A stretch of DNA of 64,000 nt from Lactobacillus sp. UCMA15818 (GTDB lineage: Bacteria; Bacillota; Bacilli; Lactobacillales; Lactobacillaceae): NCBI RefSeq assembly GCF_030400225.1, contig NZ_VJYB01000002.1, forward strand, positions 1 to 64,000, given 5' to 3'. Under the pieces are notes generated by a model that saw only the letters and a list, made by a program, of their open reading frames with translations, was not told the origin of the DNA and ran no database searches. Shown here in pieces: positions 34,339-42,422 of the stretch. The position numbers were made by a program, and so were the translations under genes. Numbering within the stretch: the first letter of the stretch is position 1; each line of letters opens with the position of its first letter.

Positions 34339-36924
34339 ATGAAGAATGGGGTTTCAAAGATTATCTTTTTTCTTGAAAAACGATGGTCTTTAATTAAAGG
34401 GTTATTTATTTTTTCAGTATTATGGTTTGTTGCTTTTGAAGTTGGAAGAATCTTTAAGGGCATATCATGGGAGCAAGTTAGATTCAATTTAAGTTCACAA
34501 TCGCTTGGCAGTATTGGAATAATGACAGTAGCTGGGTTTATCGCTGTTTTACCAATGCTCGTGTATGACTTTGTAATTGTTTCGTTTCTTCCGGGAAAGT
34601 ATTCTATGCAGGAGATCTTGCGAAATGGATGGATTACAAATACATTTACGAATATTGCTGGTTTTGGGGGCTTTTTGGGGGCAACTTTGCGTGCTAATTT
34701 CTATGGTAAAAATGCTTCGAAAAAGCAGGTAATTTTTGCTTTATCCAAAATTGCTTTATTTTTATTATCTGGATTATCATTGTTTTGTATGATTTCTCTG
34801 ATTATGATTTTTGGCTTTGGATATGATCATCGGTTTGATCAGTATAGTGTTTGGTTAATTGGTGGTGCGTTATATTTTCCTGGAATCATTATGTTTACAA
34901 AATTGAATGACTCTAAATTCTTCAATGATCTTTCATGGAAGAAGGAGTTTTTATTAGTATCAGGTTCGGTGCTTGAATGGGGTTTTGCAGCGGGAATGTT
35001 TTTGCTGATTGGTGTTTTAATGGGAGTACAGTTCAATATTGGTGAAGTCATGGTATTGTATTTTATCGCATCAATCATTGGAGTAATTTCGTTAGTTCCT
35101 GGTGGGTTAGGCTCATTCGATGTATTCATGTTGATTGGTTTGCTTAATTTGGGAGTTGTTAACGGAAAAGGTGTGGCATGGCTGCTATTTTTCAGGTTGT
35201 TTTATTACATATTGCCATTTTTTGTTGGGATCTTTCTTTTTGCTAGGAATGCAGGCAAACGACTCAATCTTTTTTTGGATGGAATTCCAAAGTCGATTAT
35301 TCAGAAAACAGCCCATGTTATCTTGACATTATTTTTGTATGTCTCAGGTAGCTTAATACTGCTAGAGTCAACTGTGCCAAATTTTGCTTTTGGTAATACT
35401 GTATTTGTTAAATTATATCCATATACTTTTTTCTTCTTGAATCAATTATCGAGTATTGTCTTTGCCTTTTTGCTGATAGGTGTTGCGAGAGGGATTGAAG
35501 CAAAAGTAAAAAAAGCCTATTGGCCAACACTATGCGTGTTGTTAATCGGAATTATAAACACGCTCTGGCGAAGCTTCTCGATAGCAACTGCAATCTTTTT
35601 GATATTTGTTACACTTGTGGTGGCCGTTTCTCGCAAGGAATTATATCGTGAGAACTTGACTTATTCTTTTAACAGAATAGTAATGGATATTGTCATGTTT
35701 ATCGTCGTCTTTGGATTGTATGCCACCGTAGGTATTATGAATGCACCACAACATCTTATACGACATGAGATACCGATTGCACTACTTTTTCCATCAGAAA
35801 AAATTTGGTTTTTAGGATTTCTCGGAATGTTGATTGCTGCGATTATATTGATTATTATTTTCAGGTACTTCACTGCTAATAAGTCAATTTTCTCGGATAT
35901 GGTTTTTCCAGAAAAAAAAGTAAAAGCAGTTGTTGAAAAATATGGAGGTAATGAAACAAGTCATTTGGCTTATCTAAGAGACAAGCAATTTTATTTCTTC
36001 CAAAAGAATGAAGAAAATCAGCTTTTTTTCATGTATAAGAAAAAAGCTGATAAGATTATAGTAATGGGTGAACCGGTGGGTAATCGTGAATATCTGAGGG
36101 AAGCTGTCACGCAGCTAATGATAGCTGCTGATGTACAAGGATATCAACTTGTTTTTTACGAAATAGGCAATGAATTAACACTTTTGCTGCATGATCTTGG
36201 TTTTGATTTCTTAAAAACTGGTGAAGAAGGTTTTGTTGAGTTAGATTCCTTTACACTAGCTGGGAAAAAGCAGCGAGCACAGCGGGCATTAATGAATAAA
36301 TTTGAACGGGAAAATTATTCATTTTCTTTTGAAATGCCACCATTTTCGCAAGAAAAATTGGCTGAGTTTAAAGAAATATCAGATGAATGGTTGGATGGAC
36401 AAGTCGAAAAGGGTTTCTCTCTTGGATTCTTTGATGAATATTATCTTAATCAGGCTCCAATCGCTGTGATACGCGACTCAAAGAACCGTGCAATAGCCTT
36501 TGCTTCTATGATGCCTACTGGTAGTAAAAGGGTTCTATCAATTGATTTAATGCGTCATAGGAAAGCTGCTCCTTCAGGAATAATGGATAAGATTTTTATA
36601 AGTCTTTTCGAATATGGTCGCGCGGAACATTATGAATACTTCAACTTAGGAATGGCACCTTTATCCAACGTAGGGAGATCTTCATACAGCTTCATTGAAG
36701 AAAGGGCCGCGCATTTAATTTACGAGTATGGATATCGTATTTACGGATTTCAAGGGTTGAGGGCATATAAGGAAAAATACGTTACGAATTGGTATCCTAA
36801 ATACACTGCCTATAGACGCAGAAGTTCTGTTATGGTTACGATGGCAGAAGTGGCGAGTGTAGTAAATCAGCCTTCGAAAGGGAGAAAAAGTTTTTTTGCT
36901 TTTGCCGCATTTTTCAACAAGTAA
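34339..36924 (+). CDS. mprF: Phosphatidylglycerol lysyltransferase/flippase MprF
   Basis: 861 residues, close to Bacillus MprF (856). The N-terminal two-thirds has about 14 membrane helices (flippase and UPF0104-type region); the soluble C-terminal DUF2156 domain (about 535-861) transfers an aminoacyl group from aminoacyl-tRNA to phosphatidylglycerol. Aminoacyl-PG lowers negative surface charge and protects against cationic peptides. The ATG at 34339 follows a GGGAG tract; the upstream in-frame GTG has no ribosome site. Lysine versus other amino acids as donor cannot be read from sequence. Single gene, convergent with nrdF. Confidence 0.92.
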   Translation: MKNGVSKIIFFLEKRWSLIKGLFIFSVLWFVAFEVGRIFKGISWEQVRFNLSSQSLGSIGIMTVAGFIAVLPMLVYDFVIVSFLPGKYSMQEILRNGWITNTFTNIAGFGGFLGATLRANFYGKNASKKQVIFALSKIALFLLSGLSLFCMISLIMIFGFGYDHRFDQYSVWLIGGALYFPGIIMFTKLNDSKFFNDLSWKKEFLLVSGSVLEWGFAAGMFLLIGVLMGVQFNIGEVMVLYFIASIIGVISLVPGGLGSFDVFMLIGLLNLGVVNGKGVAWLLFFRLFYYILPFFVGIFLFARNAGKRLNLFLDGIPKSIIQKTAHVILTLFLYVSGSLILLESTVPNFAFGNTVFVKLYPYTFFFLNQLSSIVFAFLLIGVARGIEAKVKKAYWPTLCVLLIGIINTLWRSFSIATAIFLIFVTLVVAVSRKELYRENLTYSFNRIVMDIVMFIVVFGLYATVGIMNAPQHLIRHEIPIALLFPSEKIWFLGFLGMLIAAIILIIIFRYFTANKSIFSDMVFPEKKVKAVVEKYGGNETSHLAYLRDKQFYFFQKNEENQLFFMYKKKADKIIVMGEPVGNREYLREAVTQLMIAADVQGYQLVFYEIGNELTLLLHDLGFDFLKTGEEGFVELDSFTLAGKKQRAQRALMNKFERENYSFSFEMPPFSQEKLAEFKEISDEWLDGQVEKGFSLGFFDEYYLNQAPIAVIRDSKNRAIAFASMMPTGSKRVLSIDLMRHRKAAPSGIMDKIFISLFEYGRAEHYEYFNLGMAPLSNVGRSSYSFIEERAAHLIYEYGYRIYGFQGLRAYKEKYVTNWYPKYTAYRRRSSVMVTMAEVASVVNQPSKGRKSFFAFAAFFNK

Positions 36925-36989
36925 ATATAACTCAACTCTTTTGTCGCTACTGTTATTGAAGAGAGATGGTAACAAGGGAGAGTAAGATA

Positions 36990-37160
36990 AGTCGGGGAAA
37001 TTTGAGTACTAACTTTGAATTTACTTGTATATTTGGTCATAAAAAGTACCCTATAATAATTAGATTTTGTGATGTCTAACTATTATGGGGTACTTCATTT
37101 TGACTCAAATTTCCTTATTTATTTTTATGAATAAACGTGTCCTATAAGTCTAAGCGGCAT
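36990..37160. repeat. Intergenic palindromic repeat, copy G (with a different core)
   Basis: Arm fragments flank it: GGGGAAATTTGAGTACTAAC on the left, and TTGACTCAAATTTCC then AATAAACGTGTCCTATAAGT on the right. The core is replaced by another hairpin at 37046-37096, AAGTACCCTATAATAATTAG pairing with CTAACTATTATGGGGTACTT. That core looks like two abutted transposon-type ends. It lies between convergent mprF and nrdF and can serve as terminator for both. Confidence 0.7.
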
Positions 37161-37176
37161 AATTCAAGCTCAGCAT

Positions 37177-38136
37177 TTATAATCCAATATTATAATCTTC
37201 ATCAGACATTGGTTCAACATCCCCTAAAAGATAACCATTTCCAACTTGTGAAAAGAAATCATGGTTGGAGGTAGAAGTAGAAATGCCATTCATAACAACA
37301 GGATCAACATCATCAACCGTATCTGGGAAGAGAGCATCCAGACCGAGATTCATCAGTGCCTTGTTTGCATTGTACCTTAGAAAGGCAAGAACCTTTTCTG
37401 TCCAGCCAACAGTATCATATAATTCATGAGTATATTTTTCTTCGTTGTCGTACAAGTCGTAAAGCAGTTCATAGACCCAAGACAACATTTCACTTTGTTG
37501 CTTTTCATCAAGTTCGTTGAAACCAAGTTGGAATTTGTATCCAATATATGTTCCATGAACGGATTCATCACGTAAAATCAACTTAATAATTTCACCAACG
37601 TTAGCCAACTTATTATGACCAAGCCAATAAAGCGGTGTGTAGAAACCAGAGTAAAAGAGGAACGTCTCAAGAAAGACTGATGCGACTTTCTTCTCTAATG
37701 GAGTTCCGGTACGATAAATATTAGTGATTTTATTAGCTTTGTACTGCAAATATTTATTTGTATGCGTCCAGTCAAATATTTCTTCGATCTCTCTAGGTGT
37801 ATTTAAAGTAGAAAAAATTGAAGAATAACTCTTTGCATGAACAGACTCCATAAACTGAATATTATTTAAAACAGCGCGTTCGTGCTGAGTTCTGATATCC
37901 TTCATTAGAGAATCCATACCATCTTGTGACTGAACAGTATCTAACAGCGTTAATCCTCCAAAAACATGTGCGACAACTTCTTTATTTTCGTCGTTGAATT
38001 TACGCCAATCGGGTAAATCGTTTGACAGTGGGATTCTTGTATCTAACCAGAATTGTTCTGTTAACTTTTCCCATGTTGCTTTGTCAATTTGATCTTCAAG
38101 CTTATTCCAATTAATTGCTCGGTAGAAATCTTCCAT
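37177..38136 (-). CDS. nrdF: Class Ib ribonucleotide reductase, small subunit
   Basis: 319 residues. NrdF houses the dimanganese/diiron tyrosyl radical cofactor needed by NrdE. Ferritin-like helices carry the metal ligands around VHAKSYSSIF and FLETFLFYSGFYTPLYW. It is the last gene of nrdHIEF, 22 nt after nrdE, and gives dNTPs under aerobic conditions. Length fits NrdF (about 320-330). SD AAGGAG upstream. Confidence 0.96.
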   Translation of the reverse strand: MEDFYRAINWNKLEDQIDKATWEKLTEQFWLDTRIPLSNDLPDWRKFNDENKEVVAHVFGGLTLLDTVQSQDGMDSLMKDIRTQHERAVLNNIQFMESVHAKSYSSIFSTLNTPREIEEIFDWTHTNKYLQYKANKITNIYRTGTPLEKKVASVFLETFLFYSGFYTPLYWLGHNKLANVGEIIKLILRDESVHGTYIGYKFQLGFNELDEKQQSEMLSWVYELLYDLYDNEEKYTHELYDTVGWTEKVLAFLRYNANKALMNLGLDALFPDTVDDVDPVVMNGISTSTSNHDFFSQVGNGYLLGDVEPMSDEDYNIGL

Positions 38137-38158
38137 TATTATTCAGGCTCCTTAGCTA

Positions 38159-40336
38159 TTAGATAACACAACTTTCACATTCGTTTGCACCAATTTCATT
38201 TTGATCATCTGTAAATGTCCGAACATAATAAACTGACTTAATTCCCTTGGCATGTGCGTAGTTACGCAAAATTGTCAAATCACGTGTGGTCATCTTGTTA
38301 GTTTTTCCATTTTTCCATTCATACATGCCTTCAGGGATTGTTGAACGCATAAACAGTGTCATACTCATACCTTGATCAATATGCTGTTGTGCTGCAGCAT
38401 ACACATCGATAACTTTGCGCATATCTGTATCATATGCAGACTGATAATAAGGAATTGTATCATTTGAAAGGTATGGAGCTGGATAATAAATTTTGCCGAT
38501 TTTACGTTCTTGACGTTCTTCAATCCGATTGATTATTGGATGTAAGCTGGCAGTTGTATCATTAATGTATGAGATTGAACCATTAGGAGCAACGGCAAGT
38601 CGATTTTGATGGTAGAGCCCATCTTTTTTGATAGCATCCTTGAGTATTTCCCAATCCTGTTTTGAAGGAATAAAAATATTCTTGAAAACTTCTTTGACTT
38701 TAGGTGTTTTGGGTTGAAAATCTTGCTCCAAATATTTATTGAAGTATGAGCCATCAGCGTAAGAACTCTTTTCAAAACCGTTGAATACAATACCACGTTC
38801 CTTGGCAATCTGATTTGAGGATTGTAAAGACCAATAGTTTAGCAGCATGAAGTAGATGTTGGTAAAATCAATTGATTCTTCAGAACCATAGAAAATGTGA
38901 TTTTTAGCAAAGAAAGCATGTAATCCCATCGCACCTAATCCAATAGTATGTGCAAGATGATTACCATTTTGAATTGAAGGAACAACATCGATTTCAGAGT
39001 GATCGGTAACATAGGTAAGTGCACGCACCATTGCATCAACAGAATTACCAAAATCAGGTGATGCCATCAGATTAACAATATTGGTTGATCCCAAGTTACA
39101 GCTGATATCAGTACCAAGTTCGTCAAAATTTTGGCTATTATTAACAAGTGATGGCTTCTGAACTTGAAGAATTTCAGTACAAAGATTACTCATAATGATT
39201 TTACCGTCAATCGGGTTATCATGGTTGGCAGTATCAATATTAATAATATAAGGATAGCCAGACTCTTGTTGTAACTTGCTGATTTCAGTTTCGAGATCAC
39301 GCGCCAAAATCTTTTTCTTAGGAATATTAGGGTTGGCAACAAGATTATCGTATTCTTTTGTGATATCAATATAAGAGAATGGTTTGCCATACTCGCGTTC
39401 TACACCCCAAGGATCAAAAAGATACATTTCTTCATTATTACGTGCAAGCTCATAAAATTTGTCAGGCACTACTAATCCCAGTGAAAGTGTCTTAACACGA
39501 ATTTTTTCATCAGCATTTTCCTTCTTTGCAGATAAAAAGGCAACAACATCTGGATGGAAGATATTCAGGTAAACCACCCCGGCACCTTGACGCTGTCCCA
39601 ACTGATTTGAGTAAGAAAAGCTATCCTCAAGTAACTTCATGACTGGGACAACTCCTGACGCGGCACCTTGAATGTTCTTAATGGGGGCACCAGCTCCGCG
39701 CAAATTACTAAGCGTGATTCCAACACCACCGCCAATTCGTGATAATTGAAGTGCAGAATTTACTCCACGTCCAATAGAATTCATATCGTCTGTAACTTGA
39801 ATTAAGAAACAAGAAACAAGTTCACCACGACGCTTGCGCCCAGCGTTTAAAAATGAAGGTGTGGCTGGTTGGTAACGCTGATGAACAATTTCATCGGCAA
39901 GTGTCAACGCCAACTGCTCATCTCCATCAGCGAAGAATAGTGCATTTGCAGCCACACGATCAATGAAACTTTCAAGATATAGGTTATTATCGTTTGTCTT
40001 AAGTGCATACTGTGCATAAAATTTGTAGGCCGCCATGAAAGTCTTGAAAGTAAAGTTCTGTTCAGAAAGGAATGAATATAGTTTCTTAATAAATTGAAAA
40101 TTATATTTTTCAATGAATTCTTTTTCTAGATAATCGTTGGCTATTAGATAATTAAAACGTTCTTCCAAAGATGAAAATTTCATTGAGTTTGGTTCAATGT
40201 TTTCCTTCAAGAAAGCAGCGAGTGCTTCTTTGTCTTTATTGAGTGGAATCTGTCCATTTACTGGAATATTAATTTCATTATTTAAATCATAATAAGTTAC
40301 ATTAGTGCTATCTAGCTGTTTTAATGTCAATCTCAT
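38159..40336 (-). CDS. nrdE: Class Ib ribonucleotide reductase, large subunit
   Basis: 725 residues; reduces ribonucleoside diphosphates to deoxy forms. Motifs include PATPSFLNAGRKRRGELVSCF (N-terminal active-site Cys), CNLGSTNIVNL and the C-terminal ECESCVI redox pair that accepts electrons from NrdH. The ATG at 40336 is chosen, giving a 29-nt overlap with the end of nrdI; the longer frame starts with TTG at 40360. No N-terminal ATP-cone is evident, as usual for class Ib. Confidence 0.95.
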   Translation of the reverse strand: MRLTLKQLDSTNVTYYDLNNEINIPVNGQIPLNKDKEALAAFLKENIEPNSMKFSSLEERFNYLIANDYLEKEFIEKYNFQFIKKLYSFLSEQNFTFKTFMAAYKFYAQYALKTNDNNLYLESFIDRVAANALFFADGDEQLALTLADEIVHQRYQPATPSFLNAGRKRRGELVSCFLIQVTDDMNSIGRGVNSALQLSRIGGGVGITLSNLRGAGAPIKNIQGAASGVVPVMKLLEDSFSYSNQLGQRQGAGVVYLNIFHPDVVAFLSAKKENADEKIRVKTLSLGLVVPDKFYELARNNEEMYLFDPWGVEREYGKPFSYIDITKEYDNLVANPNIPKKKILARDLETEISKLQQESGYPYIINIDTANHDNPIDGKIIMSNLCTEILQVQKPSLVNNSQNFDELGTDISCNLGSTNIVNLMASPDFGNSVDAMVRALTYVTDHSEIDVVPSIQNGNHLAHTIGLGAMGLHAFFAKNHIFYGSEESIDFTNIYFMLLNYWSLQSSNQIAKERGIVFNGFEKSSYADGSYFNKYLEQDFQPKTPKVKEVFKNIFIPSKQDWEILKDAIKKDGLYHQNRLAVAPNGSISYINDTTASLHPIINRIEERQERKIGKIYYPAPYLSNDTIPYYQSAYDTDMRKVIDVYAAAQQHIDQGMSMTLFMRSTIPEGMYEWKNGKTNKMTTRDLTILRNYAHAKGIKSVYYVRTFTDDQNEIGANECESCVI

Positions 40337-40688
40337 GCACCACTTTCTTAAAATTTTCAATGTCCTTAGGAGTACCGCTGAATTCGAATGAGTATACTAA
40401 GGGAACTTGATATTCGCGTGCAATGTCTTTTGCAGTAAAAATAAAAAGCTCGGCAAAATTTCGATTACCTGTGCCCGCAACTCCGAGCAGATTTTGCCGA
40501 TTAACACTATAGTTTAGAAAATCTTCTATGAATTCTGTTATTTCTTTTTCATAGGTAGGAACCACCAGTATGTAGGGTTCATTTACCGCAAAGAAAGGAT
40601 TCGTTGGTGTGATTTCAACATACGGAAGATCCAATTTATTTATAAATCTTCGTGTTTGACCGGTCACACTAAAGAAAACAATTTTCAT
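40308..40688 (-). CDS. nrdI: Flavodoxin-like NrdI
   Basis: 126 residues. NrdI is a flavodoxin-like protein that supplies oxidant for assembling the Mn-tyrosyl cofactor of NrdF. The FMN phosphate loop FFSVTGQTRRFI is at residues 5-16 and the flavin-contacting GTGNRNFAELF near 71-81. It overlaps the nrdH stop by 4 nt and the nrdE start by 29 nt, so the operon is tightly coupled. Confidence 0.94.
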   Translation of the reverse strand: MKIVFFSVTGQTRRFINKLDLPYVEITPTNPFFAVNEPYILVVPTYEKEITEFIEDFLNYSVNRQNLLGVAGTGNRNFAELFIFTAKDIAREYQVPLVYSFEFSGTPKDIENFKKVVHEIDIKTAR

Positions 40689-40915
40689 TGTACAGCCAGA
40701 TTTCTTAAAAGATCAGGACGGAAACCATTGATGATTGGATCATCGTTGTCTTCAATAACGGGGACAGATCGAAATCCTTTCTCCTTAAGATAATCAATAT
40801 ATTGTGGCTCAGTATTTATATTGTGTTCTTCAAAAGAAATATTGTGCTCACTTAAAAACTTTTTAGTCATCTTGCATTGAATGCAATTGTTTTTTGTATA
40901 AATAGATAAACTCAT
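40685..40915 (-). CDS. nrdH: Glutaredoxin-like NrdH redoxin
   Basis: 76 residues. NrdH carries electrons from thioredoxin reductase to NrdE. The redox motif is CIQC at residues 11-14, and the C-terminal part VPVIEDNDDPIINGFRPDLL has the cis-Pro and family-specific end. The ATG at 40915 is 6 nt after GAGGTG; the frame extension upstream is rejected. First gene of nrdHIEF, preceded by a clear promoter and two NrdR boxes. Confidence 0.95.
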   Translation of the reverse strand: MSLSIYTKNNCIQCKMTKKFLSEHNISFEEHNINTEPQYIDYLKEKGFRSVPVIEDNDDPIINGFRPDLLRNLAVQ

Positions 40916-40948
40916 AACTAGCACCTCACATTAATTTGTTGTATGATT

Positions 40949-40976
40949 AGTATACATCATTTATCAGAATAAGCAA
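40949..40976 (-). promoter_or_regulatory. Promoter of nrdHIEF
   Basis: On the minus strand, TTGCTT (40976-40971), a 16-nt spacer and TATACT (40954-40949), 33 nt upstream of the nrdH start. Confidence 0.7.
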
Positions 40977-40983
40977 GAAACAA

Positions 40984-40999
40984 ATACTATATATTGTGT
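40984..40999 (-). promoter_or_regulatory. NrdR box 1
   Basis: On the minus strand ACACAATATATAGTAT, close to the NrdR consensus ACACAATATATAGTGT. It lies 7 nt upstream of the -35 box of nrdHIEF. Confidence 0.75.
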
Positions 41000-41016
41000 T
41001 TGTTTCTTTTGCTAAT

Positions 41017-41032
41017 ATACGACATATAGTGA
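41017..41032 (+). promoter_or_regulatory. NrdR box 2
   Basis: ATACGACATATAGTGA matches the NrdR consensus at about 12 of 16 positions. It is 33 bp from box 1 start to start, roughly three helical turns, the usual paired arrangement. Confidence 0.6.
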
Positions 41033-41109
41033 TTTTGTTGGAGCTTAAATTTCTGATAGAATTCAAGTGCCTCAAAAGTTTAGGACAATTATTGAAAAGG
41101 TAGGGACAA

Positions 41110-41718
41110 ATGGAAAATTATTATTACTCAAAAAACCCTGAAGTAGTACATGAAGAAAAAAGATGGGCTTTTGATATTTTAGGAAATAAAATTGATTTTG
41201 TAACAGACAATGGTGTTTTTTCAAAAACAACTGTTGACTATGGTTCAAGAGCATTAATTGATAATCTAAGAATTGAAGCAATGCATGAGGGTAGGATTTT
41301 GGATCTTGGCTGTGGATATGGCCCGATTGGTTTAGGAATAGCGAAAGGAAATCCAAAGTTAGTTGTTGATATGGTAGATGTTAACGAACTTGCACTTTCA
41401 TTAGCAAAAAAAAATGCGGAATTAAATGAAATTAAAAATGTTAATATTTGGGAATCTGACGTATATAACAAGGTTGAATGTGCAGATTATAACCTGATTA
41501 TATCGAATCCACCGATTCGTGCGGGGAAGAAGATCGTTTCACAAATTTTGGTCGAAGCAATCAATCATCTTAGTGTTGGTGGCAGACTAGTTGTGGTAAT
41601 TCAAAAGAAACAAGGGGCACCATCTGCAAAGAAAGTAATGGAAACAGTCTTTGACAATTGTGAGGTAGTGGCAAGAGACAAGGGTTATTTTATTTTAGAA
41701 AGTATAAAGAATGTCTAA
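41110..41718 (+). CDS. RsmC-like class I SAM-dependent methyltransferase
   Basis: 202 residues, the single-domain RsmC-like group (YbxB in Bacillus), probably methylating a guanine in 16S rRNA. Motif I ILDLGCGYGPIGLG (about 63-76) binds SAM, and ISNPPIRAG (about 132-140) is the NPP catalytic motif of N2-guanine and related methyltransferases. SD weak (AAAAGGTAGGG, 6 nt). It is divergent from nrdH and 15 nt upstream of tadA. Confidence 0.87.
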   Translation: MENYYYSKNPEVVHEEKRWAFDILGNKIDFVTDNGVFSKTTVDYGSRALIDNLRIEAMHEGRILDLGCGYGPIGLGIAKGNPKLVVDMVDVNELALSLAKKNAELNEIKNVNIWESDVYNKVECADYNLIISNPPIRAGKKIVSQILVEAINHLSVGGRLVVVIQKKQGAPSAKKVMETVFDNCEVVARDKGYFILESIKNV

Positions 41719-41733
41719 TGTTGGAGGTCGATT

Positions 41734-42225
41734 TTGATTTTAAGTAATCTGCAGAAGGAATTCTTCATGAAAGAAGCTATCTATGAGGCACAAAAGGCTG
41801 CTGTAATTGGTGAAGTTCCTATTGGATGTGTTGTTGTAGTCGCTGGGAAGATTGTCGGTCGCGGTCATAATCTTAGAGAGCATGCACAGGATGCAACAAT
41901 GCATGCTGAGATATTGGCAATTCAAGAAGCAAATGCTTTTTGCAGAAGTTGGCGTTTGCCCGAAGCCCAGTTATTCGTGACGTTAGAACCTTGCCCGATG
42001 TGCAGTGGTGCAATTCTTAATTCAAGAATCAAGCAGGTTTATTATGGAGCGCTGGATCCTAAAGCTGGAGCTGCGGGGTCATTGATGAACTTGCTGAATG
42101 ATAGTAGATTCAATCATCAGGTGGTTGTTGAAAAAGGATGTCTGGAAGTTGAATGCGCACAGCTGCTTAAGGATTTTTTTAGAAATATTAGGCTAAAAAA
42201 GAAGAAATCAAAGCGAAAGGACTAG
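41734..42225 (+). CDS. tadA: tRNA-specific adenosine deaminase
   Basis: 163 residues. TadA converts A34 to inosine in tRNA-Arg(ACG). Zinc and catalytic residues are His57 and Glu59 in MHAEI and Cys87/Cys90 in LEPCPMCSGAI. The TTG start is supported by GGAGG 7 nt upstream; the in-frame ATG at 41767 is a weaker alternative. The window also has tRNA-Leu(AAG), a second potential substrate. The order tadA-SRP RNA-dnaX matches Bacillus. Confidence 0.95.
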   Translation: MILSNLQKEFFMKEAIYEAQKAAVIGEVPIGCVVVVAGKIVGRGHNLREHAQDATMHAEILAIQEANAFCRSWRLPEAQLFVTLEPCPMCSGAILNSRIKQVYYGALDPKAGAAGSLMNLLNDSRFNHQVVVEKGCLEVECAQLLKDFFRNIRLKKKKSKRKD

Positions 42226-42256
42226 CATTTTCCTAGGATTTCATGTATCATAGAAT

Positions 42257-42350
42257 ATGCCGCAAGGCCTTGGGACAATGTTGTCCTTGTGAACCGTGTC
42301 AGGTCCGGAAGGAAGCAGCACTAAGCTCGGTTCGGCATGTGTCTCAAGTT
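42257..42350 (+). ncRNA. ffs: Signal recognition particle RNA (small bacterial 4.5S type)
   Basis: The conserved apical hairpin GTCAGGTCCGGAAGGAAGCA at 42298-42317 binds Ffh. ATGCCG (42257) pairs with CGGCAT near 42338, closing the long helix. It lies between tadA and dnaX, as in Bacillus, but is of the short type without an Alu domain. Exact ends are estimated. Confidence 0.92.
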
Positions 42351-42364
42351 AATATGACATTTAT

Positions 42365-42397
42365 CTCCTGACTGTCTTGTGGTCGGGAGTTTTTTTA
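42365..42397 (+). terminator. Terminator of SRP RNA
   Basis: CTCCTGAC pairs with GTCGGGAG (one G-U) around TGTCTTGTG and is followed by seven Ts. Confidence 0.78.
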
Positions 42398-42422
42398 AAT
42401 TGCAAAAGATAGGAGTGTTAGC

